A DNA stretch of 42,588 nucleotides from Acidimicrobiia bacterium (GCA_025937235.1 JAICRU010000019.1:1-42588); one strand, 5' to 3'; positions 22,682 through 32,424 are shown, numbered from the stretch's first letter. The notes: generated from the letters alone by a model not told the origin. Program-made: numbers and translations.

Positions 22682-24094
22682 CTAATGAGGCTCTCCTGGT
22701 CCGGTGGCCGAGACGACAGCAGAGAGACTATCCAGGACTCCGTCGGCGGCCCTCATCCCGGAGTCGACGCACTCGTTGAGCCCGATGCCGTGGAATCCCC
22801 CGCCGGCGATGAAGAGACCGGGGCCGAGATGGGCCTCGGCTTCGGCCACCCGGTCGAGATGACCGAGGTTGTAACGGTGAAGCCCACGATCCCAAAGGCG
22901 GACCCAGCTGCGGAGAGGAGTGGCCGTGATGCCGACCATCTGTTCGAGTTCTTCCATCGCCACTTTCTGCACATACACGTCGCGATCGACCGTCGCCGGG
23001 TCGCGTGACGGTCTCACGTAAACACGGAGAAGGCCATAACCATCATCGGGAACCCGCCCCGCCCACTTCTGGTGGAGGAACGAAACGCCGGAGATCCGTC
23101 GACGTTGTGCCGAGGGAACGACGAAGCCCGATCCGGGCAGCGGTGGCAGCGCGTCGACCCGATAGGCGAGGGTGACTGAAGCACCCGGAACCTGGTCGAT
23201 GAGTCGCAGCGCCTCCGCCGACCTCGGCGCAATCCCGGCAAGGAGTTGGGCGGCGGCTGGCGCTGGAAGGGCGAGGACCACCGCCGAGGTGGTCAAGGCA
23301 CCAGTGCCCAAGGTCAGGCTGAAGCGGTCGGCAGAATCACGTTCGATCTCCACGGCCGCCGTCTCGGTTCTGATGTCGACCTCTTCCAACGCCCCGGCCA
23401 AGCCGTCCACCAGGCGACCCATGCCCTCCCGGAGGCTGGCGAAGTGACTTTGCGACTCGGGCGAAGGAGTGGGAGCGGCACGGGCGGCCAGGATCAGGCT
23501 GCGATGAGCCTGCTCCATCTCCAGAAATCTCGGAAACCCGGCGCGGAGGCTCATCGTCTTCGGCTCGGCGGCGTGGATGCCGGCGATGAGCGGCTCGGCG
23601 ATCCTCTCCAGGAGCTCACGACCGAGACGGCGGGTGACGAACGACTCCAGGCTCTCGTCACCGGCCGTGGGTCGCCGAGGCAGGACGAGGTCGCCCAAGG
23701 CTCGCACCTTGCCCCGCCAGGAGAGAAGGGTGGATCCGAGTAGGGAGCGGAGACTGGTTGGGACCATGAGGAGAAAGCCACCGGGCAGCGGATGCAGCCT
23801 CCCCTCCCACCAGACTGAGGAGCCCCGGTGCTCCGGTCGGGTCGAGATCACCTCGCTGGCCATCGCGAGCTCGTCGCAGAGTCGGAGCACAGAGCCTTTC
23901 CCGGCAACGAAGCTGTCGGGCCCGGCCTCGATGACGAAACCGTCGTCGACATCGGTGTGAACCATGCCACCCAGCCGGTCCGAGGCTTCGAGCAATGTGA
24001 CCTGCGCTCCGGCCTGGCTCAAGCGATACGCAGCAGCCTGGCCGGTTATGCCGCCACCGATGACAGCGACGTCCGATTTCGCGCCGGTCGTCAT
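22682..24094 (-). CDS. hemY: Coproporphyrinogen III oxidase / protoporphyrinogen oxidase (HemY/CgoX type)
   Basis: The 470-residue flavoprotein begins with the FAD dinucleotide motif VIGGGITGQAAAYRLSQAG, followed by LEASDRLGG. The C-terminal GLFIAGGGFHGIGLNECVDSG closes the FAD site. The oxygen-dependent HemY family oxidises protoporphyrinogen IX or, in bacteria that also have ChdC, coproporphyrinogen III to coproporphyrin III. Because hemQ is in the same operon, the copro role is more likely. Its ATG overlaps the ferrochelatase stop by four bases. Confidence 0.93.
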   Translation of the reverse strand: MTTGAKSDVAVIGGGITGQAAAYRLSQAGAQVTLLEASDRLGGMVHTDVDDGFVIEAGPDSFVAGKGSVLRLCDELAMASEVISTRPEHRGSSVWWEGRLHPLPGGFLLMVPTSLRSLLGSTLLSWRGKVRALGDLVLPRRPTAGDESLESFVTRRLGRELLERIAEPLIAGIHAAEPKTMSLRAGFPRFLEMEQAHRSLILAARAAPTPSPESQSHFASLREGMGRLVDGLAGALEEVDIRTETAAVEIERDSADRFSLTLGTGALTTSAVVLALPAPAAAQLLAGIAPRSAEALRLIDQVPGASVTLAYRVDALPPLPGSGFVVPSAQRRRISGVSFLHQKWAGRVPDDGYGLLRVYVRPSRDPATVDRDVYVQKVAMEELEQMVGITATPLRSWVRLWDRGLHRYNLGHLDRVAEAEAHLGPGLFIAGGGFHGIGLNECVDSGMRAADGVLDSLSAVVSATGPGEPH

Positions 24095-24996
24095 CCCCCC
24101 GTGAAGTCCAGCAGGTCAGCGAGGCTCCGTATCAGCCCGGGGTGCTCGTTGAGACAGCGGCAGCGATGGAACTCGAGCCCCATGGCCTCCGCCTCCGCTC
24201 TGTGCTCGATGTCGTTGTCGTAAAGGGTCTCGACGTGATCGGCGATGAAGCCGATCGGGTCGACCAACACGGAGGTGGCGCCGTCTCGGGCCAGCTCTTT
24301 CATCGTCTCTTCGACCGAGGGCCCCAGCCACGGCTCGCGAGCGGCCGCACTCACGCTCTGATAGGCCAGGCGCCAGTCGTCCAGACCCAGTAGCCGCGCC
24401 ACCTCCGAAGCGGTCTCGGCCAGCTGGTCCGCATAAGGGTCCCCCTGCTCGATCATTCGCATCGGAAGGCTGTGAGCCGAGAAGATGACCTTGGTCCCGG
24501 TCGGTGCCGGGGACAGCGAATCACTCAGCATCCCGGCGAGCGTCTCCACGTACCCCGGGTGAGCGTTCCAGTCTGGTGTGAAGCGAAGCGCGACCCCCGA
24601 TCCGTCGAACGCACGCCGGACCGCCTCCTCATACGCGTCTGTCGAGACTTCGCATCGATAAGGGGCCAGGCTGATCACCACGACCTGCTCATCCCCGTTG
24701 GACGCGATCTGCTGAGCCGTATCGTCGATGGTCGGCCGGGCATGGAGCATCCCCACGTGGACATCGGCCGCCACACCGCGCCTGGATAGCTCCTCTTCGA
24801 GCAGAGCCGCCTGTCGTCGGGTGGTAGCAGGAAGAGGTGAACCTCCTCCTATTGCCCGGTACCGCTGCAGGGCGGCCGGGATCACGTGGTCGGGTGGGAC
24901 CCGGCCCAGCACACTCTCCACGAACTCCGGGACCTGGTCCAAGTCTTCGGGCCCGCCGAACCCGGCGAGCAACACGGTCAGCTTTCGGTCAGCCAC
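24091..24996 (-). CDS. hemH: Ferrochelatase (coproporphyrin III ferrochelatase, CpfC type)
   Basis: I use GTG 24996 (VADRKLTVLL), 301 residues, which overlaps the hemQ stop by eight bases and has a GGAGG ribosome site. The frame extends upstream to 25053 but would lie inside hemQ. The catalytic His175 is in FSAHSLPMR and Glu256 is in ADHVETLYD. Cys115 and the pair Cys279/Cys281 (HRCRC) are placed like [2Fe-2S] ligands known in actinobacterial ferrochelatases; a fourth Cys is not evident. It inserts Fe2+ into the porphyrin before ChdC acts. Confidence 0.93.
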   Translation of the reverse strand: MADRKLTVLLAGFGGPEDLDQVPEFVESVLGRVPPDHVIPAALQRYRAIGGGSPLPATTRRQAALLEEELSRRGVAADVHVGMLHARPTIDDTAQQIASNGDEQVVVISLAPYRCEVSTDAYEEAVRRAFDGSGVALRFTPDWNAHPGYVETLAGMLSDSLSPAPTGTKVIFSAHSLPMRMIEQGDPYADQLAETASEVARLLGLDDWRLAYQSVSAAAREPWLGPSVEETMKELARDGATSVLVDPIGFIADHVETLYDNDIEHRAEAEAMGLEFHRCRCLNEHPGLIRSLADLLDFTGG

Positions 24997-25741
24997 CGAA
25001 CCACCTCCCCACCCCTTCGGGCACAAGCCTCTTGCCGACGAAGAACGGGCCAAATTCGGCGAAACGGGCGCTGACGTCGTCGAATCTCATCTCGTAGACC
25101 AGTTTCTTGAACTGCAGCGGGTCGTCGGAGAACAGAGTCACCCCCCACTCCCAATCGTCGAGACCCATCGAGCCGGTCACGACCTGGGTCACCTTCCCCG
25201 CGTAGCGGCGCCCGGTGCGCCCGTGAGCCCGCATCAGCTCGGCCCTCTCGCTCCCCCCGAGGAGATACCAGTTGTCGTCGCCCTGCCTTCGCTTGCTCAT
25301 CGGGTAGAAGCAGACGAACCGACTGTTCTCGGGGAGCTCGGGATAGAGCCGGGCCTGGATGTACGGGCTGTCCTCGACATTGGAGCCCGTGCCTTGGGGA
25401 GCCGCATGACGGCTCACCTCGATCACCGAGAGATAGGAGTAGACCCGGGACGTGCACGATCCGACCATCGAACGATCGAAGCCCTGCTCCAGATCGTGGA
25501 GCTGGGTCATGTCGGGGCGGAGATGAATCATCATCAAATCGGCCTTGTGCCCCACCATCTCGTATGTGATGCTCAGGCCGATCCCTCCATCGGTCAAGGC
25601 TTCGGCGTCGGCGATGAGATCTCTGGCTTCAGCAGCCGCCTTCTCTCGATCCGGTGCGGGCATGCGATCCCAGGCAGCCCCATCGAAACGTCTCAGGTCG
25701 TGGAGGGCGAACCAGCCTTCGAGGGTTTCGGGGGCACTCAT
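24989..25741 (-). CDS. hemQ: Coproheme decarboxylase ChdC (HemQ)
   Basis: The 250-residue protein belongs to the chlorite-dismutase-like family. The catalytic-region Tyr motif VYSYLSVIE (Tyr103) and the C-terminal signature are present. The signature is His173 in MRAHGRTGRRYAGKV, followed by GSMGLDDWEWGVTLF. ChdC oxidatively removes two propionate carboxyls from coproheme to give heme b. This gene therefore marks the coproporphyrin-dependent pathway. It overlaps hemE by four bases and hemH by eight. Confidence 0.95.
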   Translation of the reverse strand: MSAPETLEGWFALHDLRRFDGAAWDRMPAPDREKAAAEARDLIADAEALTDGGIGLSITYEMVGHKADLMMIHLRPDMTQLHDLEQGFDRSMVGSCTSRVYSYLSVIEVSRHAAPQGTGSNVEDSPYIQARLYPELPENSRFVCFYPMSKRRQGDDNWYLLGGSERAELMRAHGRTGRRYAGKVTQVVTGSMGLDDWEWGVTLFSDDPLQFKKLVYEMRFDDVSARFAEFGPFFVGKRLVPEGVGRWFGG

Positions 25742-26760
25742 CCGATTCCCGCTTTCTCATCAGACCGTCGGTGGGCATGCTCGATCACCGACTCCACGAC
25801 GGCGGCCACGCTCTCCACGGGGGTGCCGGGCAGGACCCCATGACCGAGGTTGAAAACGTGCCCGGGGCGACCTCGGACGCGGTCGAGCAACTCCGTCGCC
25901 GCTCGCCCGGCCTCCTTCGGGCCGGCCAGGAGCACCGATGGATCCAGATTGCCCTGGATCGGGTGATCCGGACCGATCCGGTTCCAGGCCACATCGAGGG
26001 GGAGCCGCCAGTCCACGCCATAGGCGGTGGCCCCCACACCGGGAAGCAGCTCGAGCAGGTGGGCCCCGCCGGGCGCGAAGTAGATAGTGGGAACGCCGAT
26101 CCCGGAGAGGGCTTGCCGTGCGCTGGGCAGGGCCCATGTCTCGAACTGCTCGGCATCGAGCAGGCCGGCCCAGGTGTCGAACAACTGGATGACATCCGCC
26201 CCGGCCTTCACCTGTGCCTGCAGATATCGGTGGGTGGAGGAGGCAAGACGTGACAGCGCCGTAGCTGGGTCGTGACGATGAATGGCACTTCGGAAGACGG
26301 GGAAGTGCTGGGACCCGCCCCCTTCGAGGAGATAGGCGAGAACGGTCACCGGGGCACCGGCGAATCCGATCACTGCCGCCTCCCGGTCCAAATTCGCCTT
26401 GACCCGCCCGATGACCTCACCGACGTGTGCCAGCCTCGCCATGTCGGGATCTGGCAGATCTGCGACCCGAGCCATGGTGAGGGGATCGAGTCGCGGGCCG
26501 GGGTCGAAGACCACGTCGACGCCCATGGCCGGGACCGGGGTCATGATGTCTGCGAAGACGATTGCACCGTCGAGCGGAAAGCGACGCAGCGGCTGCAGGG
26601 TGATCTCCGCCGCCAGATCCGGGGTCTGCATCGCCTCCTCGAACCGATGTCGGCTTCGCAATTCCCGGTACTCGGGAAGGTAACGACCGGCCTGGCGCAT
26701 CAGCCAGATCGGCGGCCGGTCGAGTGGCTCCCCACTCAGTGCAGCGAGCAGCCTCATCAC
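25738..26760 (-). CDS. hemE: Uroporphyrinogen decarboxylase
   Basis: The 340-residue enzyme converts uroporphyrinogen III to coproporphyrinogen III. The N-terminal signature WLMRQAGRYLPEY has the substrate-binding Arg22 and Arg26. DIMTPVPAMGVDV contains the conserved acidic residue, and the central GFAGAPVTVLAYL and late HVFNLGHGV are typical. Normal length and four-base overlaps with hemL upstream and hemQ downstream show tight operon packing. Confidence 0.96.
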   Translation of the reverse strand: MMRLLAALSGEPLDRPPIWLMRQAGRYLPEYRELRSRHRFEEAMQTPDLAAEITLQPLRRFPLDGAIVFADIMTPVPAMGVDVVFDPGPRLDPLTMARVADLPDPDMARLAHVGEVIGRVKANLDREAAVIGFAGAPVTVLAYLLEGGGSQHFPVFRSAIHRHDPATALSRLASSTHRYLQAQVKAGADVIQLFDTWAGLLDAEQFETWALPSARQALSGIGVPTIYFAPGGAHLLELLPGVGATAYGVDWRLPLDVAWNRIGPDHPIQGNLDPSVLLAGPKEAGRAATELLDRVRGRPGHVFNLGHGVLPGTPVESVAAVVESVIEHAHRRSDEKAGIG

Positions 26761-28046
26761 GCCGCAGCCCCGATTGCGTCGGCCAAGGCGTCGATGACGT
26801 AGTCGAGGTCGTCGTCGAGGTGCGTCTCCATCATGAACCAGGTCTCGAACGCCGAGGGGGGAAGCAGGACGCCTCGCTCCAGGGCGGCCCGAAAGAAGCG
26901 CGCGAACAGGTCCTGATCGACTCCAGAGACCTCGTCCCAGGATCGCACCTGCTCCACGCCGAGGAATACCCCGACCATCCCGCCTATGTGGTTGACCAGG
27001 CCCGGGACACCGGCTCGTGACATCGCCCCCGACAACCCCTCCTCAATCCGGTGACCGGCCTCATCGAAGCGCCGGTAGAGGGCGGGATCGCTGGCCAGGT
27101 ACCTCAGGGTGGCGAGCCCGGCGGAGGTGACCAGTGGGTTCCCGGCCAGGGTGCCTGCCTGATAGACCGGGCCTTCAGGGGCGATGGAACGCATGAACTC
27201 GGCCCGCCCGCCATAAGCGGCGCCAGGTGTCCCCCCTGCCACCACCTTGCCCAACGCCGTGAGATCCGGCGTCACGTCATAGTGGGCCTGCGCGCCCCCG
27301 AGCGCGACCCGGAAGCCGGTCATCACCTCGTCGAAGATCAGCAAGGCACCGGCGTCGTCGCACAGACCTCGCAGGCCGTCGAGGAACCCCGGCTCCGGGG
27401 GCACGCATCCCATGTTCCCCGCCACGGGCTCAACGATGATCGCAGCCACCCCCTCGTCGAGAAGGGCCTCCACCGAGCCCAGGTCGTTGTAGCGGGCGAC
27501 CCTGGTGGCGGCGAACGTCCCCGCGGGCACCCCGGGGCTCGACGGCTCACCGAACGTGGCCAGCCCAGAGCCAGCCCGGACGAGGAAGGAATCGGCGTGG
27601 CCGTGATAACAACCCTCGAACTTGATCAATCCCTGACGCTCGGTGACGGCGCGGGCCAATCGAACCACCGAGGCCGTGGCTTCGGTCCCCGAGTTGACGA
27701 CACGCACCACCTCCACGGACGGGACGAGCTCACAGATCAGCTCGGCGAACTCGATCTCCGCCGTCGTGGATACCCCGAACGATGTGCCACGGGCTGCGGC
27801 ATCCCGGACGGCCTCCACGACCGCAGGATGGGCGTGCCCCAGGATCTGGGCGCCCCACGAGGCAATGAAGTCGACCAACTCGACGCCCTCGGTCGTCTTC
27901 AGGCTCGACCCGTGCCCCGACTCGATATACAGCGGCTCCCCGCCGACCGCCTTGAACGCTCGGACCGGGGAGTTGACTCCGCCTGGCATCACCTCGAGGG
28001 CCCGGCGCTGCCAGGTAGTGGTGGCCGAAGAGGCGAGCACGCTCAT
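26757..28046 (-). CDS. hemL: Glutamate-1-semialdehyde 2,1-aminomutase
   Basis: The 429-residue class III aminotransferase makes 5-aminolevulinate from glutamate-1-semialdehyde. [12 protein letters not shown] near residue 20 is the family start motif, NSGTEAT binds the PLP phosphate, CYHGHAD is conserved, [11 protein letters not shown] contains the PLP-ring Asp239, and [16 protein letters not shown] carries the Schiff-base Lys267. It is the second step of the C5 pathway after HemA. Start and stop overlap hemB and hemE by four bases each. Confidence 0.96.
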   Translation of the reverse strand: MSVLASSATTTWQRRALEVMPGGVNSPVRAFKAVGGEPLYIESGHGSSLKTTEGVELVDFIASWGAQILGHAHPAVVEAVRDAAARGTSFGVSTTAEIEFAELICELVPSVEVVRVVNSGTEATASVVRLARAVTERQGLIKFEGCYHGHADSFLVRAGSGLATFGEPSSPGVPAGTFAATRVARYNDLGSVEALLDEGVAAIIVEPVAGNMGCVPPEPGFLDGLRGLCDDAGALLIFDEVMTGFRVALGGAQAHYDVTPDLTALGKVVAGGTPGAAYGGRAEFMRSIAPEGPVYQAGTLAGNPLVTSAGLATLRYLASDPALYRRFDEAGHRIEEGLSGAMSRAGVPGLVNHIGGMVGVFLGVEQVRSWDEVSGVDQDLFARFFRAALERGVLLPPSAFETWFMMETHLDDDLDYVIDALADAIGAAA

Positions 28047-29029
28047 CCCTGCTCCCCGATGAGATGAGCCGCCTCGATGGCGAAATAGCTGAGGATGATG
28101 CCGGCGCCGGCACGGGCAATCCCGGTGAGAGCCTCCATCATCACCCGCTCCCTCTCGATCCAGCCACGCGCTGCCGCCGCTTCGATCATGGCGAACTCCC
28201 CGGAAACCTGATACGCGACGATTGGGACCTCGACGGTCTCGGCCACGGCTCGGACGATGTCGAGATAGGGCCCGGCAGGCTTGACCATCACCATGTCAGC
28301 TCCCTCGGCGAGATCGAGGGAAACCTCTCGGATCGCCTCACGCGAGTTGGCCGGATCCATCTGGTGGGACCGACGGTCACCGAATGTGGGCGCCGACCCG
28401 GCGGCGTCACGGAACGGGCCGTAGTAGCCGGACGCGTACTTGACGGCATACGAGCAGATGACTGTGTCGGTGTGCCCGGCCGCATCGAGCGCCTCCCTGA
28501 TGGCGGCCACCCGGCCGTCCATCATGTCCGACGGGGCCACGATGTCGGCCCCCGCCTCGGCATAAGCGACCGAGGCACGAGCCAACAGGGGGAGCGAGGC
28601 ATCGTTGTCGACCACATCGCCCCGCAATGGGCCACAGTGACCGTGGCTCGTGTATTCACAAAGACACACATCGGCCCAACGCACCAGGCCCGGTGCAGCG
28701 TCGGCCATCGCCTCCAGCGCCTGGGGGACCGGGCCCGAAGGGTCCCAAGCCGATGACCCGACCTCGTCCTTGGTCTCGGGAACACCGAACAGCATCATGC
28801 CTCCGACCCCGGCCGCCTCTGCCTCCTTGGCCAGGACCGACACCCGGTCGACCGACAGCTGGGCATGACCCGGCATCGACTCGATCGGGCGTCTGACTCC
28901 CCTGCCCGGGACGACGAAGACGGGGAGGACGAGCTGGGATGGGTGGAGGCGAGTCTCGGCCACCGTGCGACGGAGCGACGCGCTCATGCGCAGACGTCGG
29001 GGTCGGGTGATGGGGATCGTGGTACTCAT
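28043..29029 (-). CDS. hemB: Delta-aminolevulinic acid dehydratase (porphobilinogen synthase), zinc-type
   Basis: The 328-residue enzyme condenses two 5-aminolevulinates to porphobilinogen. The metal site reads [14 protein letters not shown] with Cys122, Cys124 and Cys132, the zinc-binding version rather than the Asp-rich magnesium type. The two active-site lysines are Lys197 ([16 protein letters not shown]) and the Schiff-base Lys250 ([10 protein letters not shown]). It overlaps hemD and hemL by four bases each. Confidence 0.96.
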   Translation of the reverse strand: MSTTIPITRPRRLRMSASLRRTVAETRLHPSQLVLPVFVVPGRGVRRPIESMPGHAQLSVDRVSVLAKEAEAAGVGGMMLFGVPETKDEVGSSAWDPSGPVPQALEAMADAAPGLVRWADVCLCEYTSHGHCGPLRGDVVDNDASLPLLARASVAYAEAGADIVAPSDMMDGRVAAIREALDAAGHTDTVICSYAVKYASGYYGPFRDAAGSAPTFGDRRSHQMDPANSREAIREVSLDLAEGADMVMVKPAGPYLDIVRAVAETVEVPIVAYQVSGEFAMIEAAAARGWIERERVMMEALTGIARAGAGIILSYFAIEAAHLIGEQG

Positions 29030-29703
29030 CGATTGGCCTCCATGTGCTGGTTCATCGCGACGGCAAGGGATCCATGCGCCGGGCGTGGGCTGACGACGTC
29101 GGGCTGTCGAACGCGGGCGACGGCCGCCGCTGTCGTCTTCCCGATCACCCCCACCACCACATCATCGAGCCCGCGTGCCAGCAGCCAGCCCTGGACCGCC
29201 GAGGGGGAAGAAAACGCAACGGCGTCGACCTCGGTGGGTAACGCCGGCACCGGCGCGGTTCGGTATACGACGTGTTCTTCGACGGAGCCCGCAATCTCAC
29301 GGAGCCTCGTGATGACTGACGGATCGGTCCCGCCGGCATGCGGGAAGACGACCCTCGCCGTTCGAATTCTGCCGGCGATGGCCTCGATCAGGTCGAGCAG
29401 CCCGGAACGGCCGGTAGTGACCACGTGGCCACCTGCGCGGCCGGTGGCGTCGGCCGACGATTGGCCGACGGCGGCCACTTCCACCTCGGGCATCTGTCCT
29501 TCTGGCCAGAGGAGGCCCACGGTTCGGGCCGAGCTGATCAAGATCAGTTCGGCCTCGGCGGCTGCCAGACGAGCGTGGCCAAGGGCATCCTCATCGGCGG
29601 CCTCGACCTGCACACACTGGATCGGGACCGGCTCCAAGCCCGTCTCGAGATACACCGGGGCCACGATCTCGAACCGATCGTTGGTGATCGCCACGGTGCT
29701 CAT
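29026..29703 (-). CDS. hemD: Uroporphyrinogen-III synthase
   Basis: The 225-residue protein has the weakly conserved two-domain alpha/beta fold of HemD. Recognisable parts are [12 protein letters not shown] near residue 55, [37 protein letters not shown] and [16 protein letters not shown], the last being the most typical motif. It cyclises hydroxymethylbilane with inversion of ring D. The position directly after hemC in the operon strengthens the call. Both ends overlap neighbours by four bases. Confidence 0.9.
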   Translation of the reverse strand: MSTVAITNDRFEIVAPVYLETGLEPVPIQCVQVEAADEDALGHARLAAAEAELILISSARTVGLLWPEGQMPEVEVAAVGQSSADATGRAGGHVVTTGRSGLLDLIEAIAGRIRTARVVFPHAGGTDPSVITRLREIAGSVEEHVVYRTAPVPALPTEVDAVAFSSPSAVQGWLLARGLDDVVVGVIGKTTAAAVARVRQPDVVSPRPAHGSLAVAMNQHMEANR

Positions 29704-30563
29704 AGCCCCAGTCCCTCCCGGGCCGCGTCCGCCACCTCGTCGGGACGCGCCCCTCTCACTGCAACCCGGCGCGGCCCCTGCTCGTCTGCGACGAAGGCGT
29801 CGAGCCTGATCGATCCATCAGCCTCCCGACTGGCCAGCGCGCCCAGGGCTGACCTGCAGCCCGCGCCGGTCTCCGCGAGCAGACGACGCTCCGCCGTGGC
29901 CAACCCTCGAACGTCCTGGTCGTCGATGGCCCTGGCCAGCTCCTCGGCTTCGCTCCCGGGCCGGGCCTCCACTGCGAGAGCACCCTGACCCGGAGCGGGA
30001 ACCATCTCCTCGACCGTGAACCGCTGGGCGATGACGTCGACACGGCCGAGGCGGGTGAGCCCGGCTTCGGCCAGGATCGCCGCGTCGACCTCTGACCGGT
30101 CCACCTTGTCGAGCCGGGTGTCGATGTTCCCCCTCAACTCCACCGTTTCCAAGTCTGGGCGAAGCTCCAGCAGCTGACTGCGACGACGTGGGCTGCCGGT
30201 GCCGATCACGGCGCGGGAGGGAAGCTTGTCCAGGGTGCCGCCCACCATGACGTCGAGGGGCGCGGCCCGCTCGGGTAAGGCGGCGAGGACGAGGTCACCG
30301 GACATGGCCACCGGCAGGTCCTTGAGCGAATGCACCGCCAGGTCGGCACGGCCGTCGAGCACTGCTTGCTGCACCGCTCGCACGAAGGCGCCGATCTCGG
30401 TGAGCTCGGCGATGGGGCCGGTCTGATCCAGGTCTCCAGCGGCTTCGACCTCGACCATGGTGACCGACAGCCACTGATGCGCCCGCCGCATCATGTCTGC
30501 CACCTTTCGTGCCTGAGCCATGGCGAGCGGTGAGCGCCGGGTGGCGATGCGAACCTCATTCAT
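29700..30563 (-). CDS. hemC: Hydroxymethylbilane synthase (porphobilinogen deaminase)
   Basis: From ATG 30563 (MNEVRIATRRSPLA) the protein has 287 residues; an ATG four codons upstream is the alternative. It joins four porphobilinogens into hydroxymethylbilane. Typical segments are AVHSLKDLP with catalytic Asp82, GTGSPRRRSQL, LRGNIDTRL and APGQGALAVE. The dipyrromethane cofactor Cys236 lies in ETGAGCRSA, where the common GGCxxP is slightly altered. It overlaps the hemA stop by eight bases. Confidence 0.95.
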   Translation of the reverse strand: MNEVRIATRRSPLAMAQARKVADMMRRAHQWLSVTMVEVEAAGDLDQTGPIAELTEIGAFVRAVQQAVLDGRADLAVHSLKDLPVAMSGDLVLAALPERAAPLDVMVGGTLDKLPSRAVIGTGSPRRRSQLLELRPDLETVELRGNIDTRLDKVDRSEVDAAILAEAGLTRLGRVDVIAQRFTVEEMVPAPGQGALAVEARPGSEAEELARAIDDQDVRGLATAERRLLAETGAGCRSALGALASREADGSIRLDAFVADEQGPRRVAVRGARPDEVADAAREGLGL

Positions 30564-31719
30564 CGACGACCCCATACGCCTTGCCCAGTAGGTCGGCCAC
30601 CTCCCCGGATCGGGGCGACGAGCCCACGTACGAGATGGGGGGATGGATCACCCGCCTGGCAACGGTGTGGGCGAGCTGGCGGAGGATCGCCTCGGGGTCC
30701 GCCGCTCCCGGCAACCGTCGGGCGAAGCGCCGCACTTCTTCGTCGACGGCCCGGTCGGCGCTGTCCAGCATCGCCCCGATGACCTCAGCCACCACGGATG
30801 GGGCGGATAGGCGAGCCCAGGCCGCAGCCGATTCTCGCTCCAGGATCCCATCGATCTCGGGACGGGCGTGGCGGGTCACCGAGGATGCGATCTCGTCGAT
30901 CCCCAAATAGGTCACTCTGGGATGGCTCCGGAGCCAGCCGAAGCCGGGCGGCATGCCCACATCGGCGAAGAGGAGCTGCGTGTCTCGCGAAGCAAGGGCG
31001 GCCTCGATACCGCTTCTCGAAGGGTCCGTGGCGGGACCGGGAATGGTCGAGATCACCACCGGTGAGCCGGCGAAAGCCTCGGGACACGACTCCCAGGGTC
31101 GGGGCTCCGCTCCGTCCACCCTGGCCTGGTGACGCGAATACACCGTAACCATGCCCCCAGGAACCCCTCGGGCCGCCGCCCTGGCCATCGCCCCGGCGCC
31201 AAGGATGGCCACGCGATGGTGAGGGCCAGCCATCGATGCCGCCGCCATCGCCAGTGATCCCTCCTCAGTGTTCTCCAGATGGCGACGGACCTTGCGGCCG
31301 ACTCCGACGGCTGCGCCGAGAGCCCGACCGAGAAGGCTGTCCGCCTGGGCGCTCTCCTCGAACCAACCGATGGCCTGGCGAACCTGGGACAACACTTCCG
31401 GCTCGCCCAGATTCGGGGACTCCAGACCGGCGGCAATCCGGCATAGGTGGCGGAACGCCTGGTAGTCGGTCCGGACCATCCCCCCCTCGGGCATCGGCTC
31501 GTCCCCATAGAGCGAGGTGAGGAGGTCAGACGCCTGCTGGGGACCCCCCTCCCAGATGATTTCGACGCGCAGGCAGGTACAGAGGAGGAATGCAATGTGC
31601 TCGTCGCATCGAAGGTGTTCCAGCGAGGCCGGGATCGAGCCCGGGTCCCGCGCCAAACGGGCGCGGTCCCCGGCGGGCACCCCGGGATGGGCGAAGGAGA
31701 GCCCCGTCAGGCGTGGCAC
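30556..31719 (-). CDS. hemA: Glutamyl-tRNA reductase
   Basis: The 387-residue protein, from GTG 31719, reduces glutamyl-tRNA to glutamate-1-semialdehyde and commits carbon to heme. The catalytic Cys49 is in LLCTCLRVEI, where the near-universal TCNR is TCLR, an unusual Asn-to-Leu change. His91 and GLESPNLGEPEVLSQV follow, and VAILGAGAMARA is the NADPH site. A C-terminal helical dimerisation domain is complete. It starts the heme run 111 bases after recR; a perfect inverted repeat lies in that gap and may carry control of the pathway. Confidence 0.93.
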   Translation of the reverse strand: MPRLTGLSFAHPGVPAGDRARLARDPGSIPASLEHLRCDEHIAFLLCTCLRVEIIWEGGPQQASDLLTSLYGDEPMPEGGMVRTDYQAFRHLCRIAAGLESPNLGEPEVLSQVRQAIGWFEESAQADSLLGRALGAAVGVGRKVRRHLENTEEGSLAMAAASMAGPHHRVAILGAGAMARAAARGVPGGMVTVYSRHQARVDGAEPRPWESCPEAFAGSPVVISTIPGPATDPSRSGIEAALASRDTQLLFADVGMPPGFGWLRSHPRVTYLGIDEIASSVTRHARPEIDGILERESAAAWARLSAPSVVAEVIGAMLDSADRAVDEEVRRFARRLPGAADPEAILRQLAHTVARRVIHPPISYVGSSPRSGEVADLLGKAYGVVDE

Positions 31720-31792
31720 GCCCGCGTCGCTGGTCCAGCCATGGCCATCCCGGTCAACCCAAGTCGCATGCGACGCCGACAGCGAGTCGGTA

Positions 31793-31817
31793 TTGATCCG
31801 ACGACGGGTCGGATCAA
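31793..31817. promoter_or_regulatory. Perfect 10-bp inverted repeat upstream of hemA
   Basis: TTGATCCGAC is repeated inverted as GTCGGATCAA around a five-base centre. It lies 13 bases downstream of the recR stop and about 75 bases before the hemA start, the only sizeable gap between recR and the heme genes. No T-tract follows on the minus strand, which is against a simple intrinsic terminator. It could be a repressor operator or an attenuating hairpin. Confidence 0.5.
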
Positions 31818-31830
31818 GCTTGGCTGCTGC

Positions 31831-32424
31831 TTACAGCTCCATCCTCCCGGCGAGGGCTCGCCCCAGCGTCAGTTCGTCGGCGTAGTCGAGGTCCCCGCCG
31901 ACCGGGAGGCCCGAGGCGAGACGGGTCACTTTCACCCCGAGCGGCTTCAACTCACGTGCCAGGTACATGGCAGTGGCGTCACCTTCGATGGTCGGGTTCG
32001 TGGCGACGATGATCTCGGCGATCTCCTCGCGCCCAATGCGATCGGTCAGCTCCCCGATGCGCAACTGGCCGGGCCCTATGCCGTTGATCGGCGACAATGA
32101 CCCGCCCAGCACGTGATAGAGGCCGCGGAACTCCTGGCTCCGCTCCACCACCACGATGTCCTGGGGACGCTCGACGACGCACAAGATCGACTCGTCGCGC
32201 CGGGTGTCACGGCAGATGGCGCAGAGGTCGCCCGAGGCCACGTTGAAGCACCTTCCACACAGACTCACCTGGTCCCGCATGTCGTTGATGGCGGACGCCA
32301 GCCGACGAGCATCGGCCTCTTCCACACCGAGCAGGTGAAATGCGAGCCGTTGCGCCGTCTTCTGCCCGATGCCGGGGAGACGGGCCATCTCGTCGATGAG
32401 ACGCTGGACCGGGCCTTCGAACAT
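31831..32424 (-). CDS. recR: Recombination protein RecR
   Basis: The product has 197 residues from ATG 32424, whose A overlaps the ybaB stop (TGATG). The helix-hairpin-helix [20 protein letters not shown] is at the N-terminus. A zinc finger with [19 protein letters not shown] follows. The TOPRIM domain includes [24 protein letters not shown] and [13 protein letters not shown]. RecR works with RecF and RecO in loading RecA at gaps. The dnaX-ybaB-recR order is very widely conserved. Confidence 0.96.
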   Translation of the reverse strand: MFEGPVQRLIDEMARLPGIGQKTAQRLAFHLLGVEEADARRLASAINDMRDQVSLCGRCFNVASGDLCAICRDTRRDESILCVVERPQDIVVVERSQEFRGLYHVLGGSLSPINGIGPGQLRIGELTDRIGREEIAEIIVATNPTIEGDATAMYLARELKPLGVKVTRLASGLPVGGDLDYADELTLGRALAGRMEL

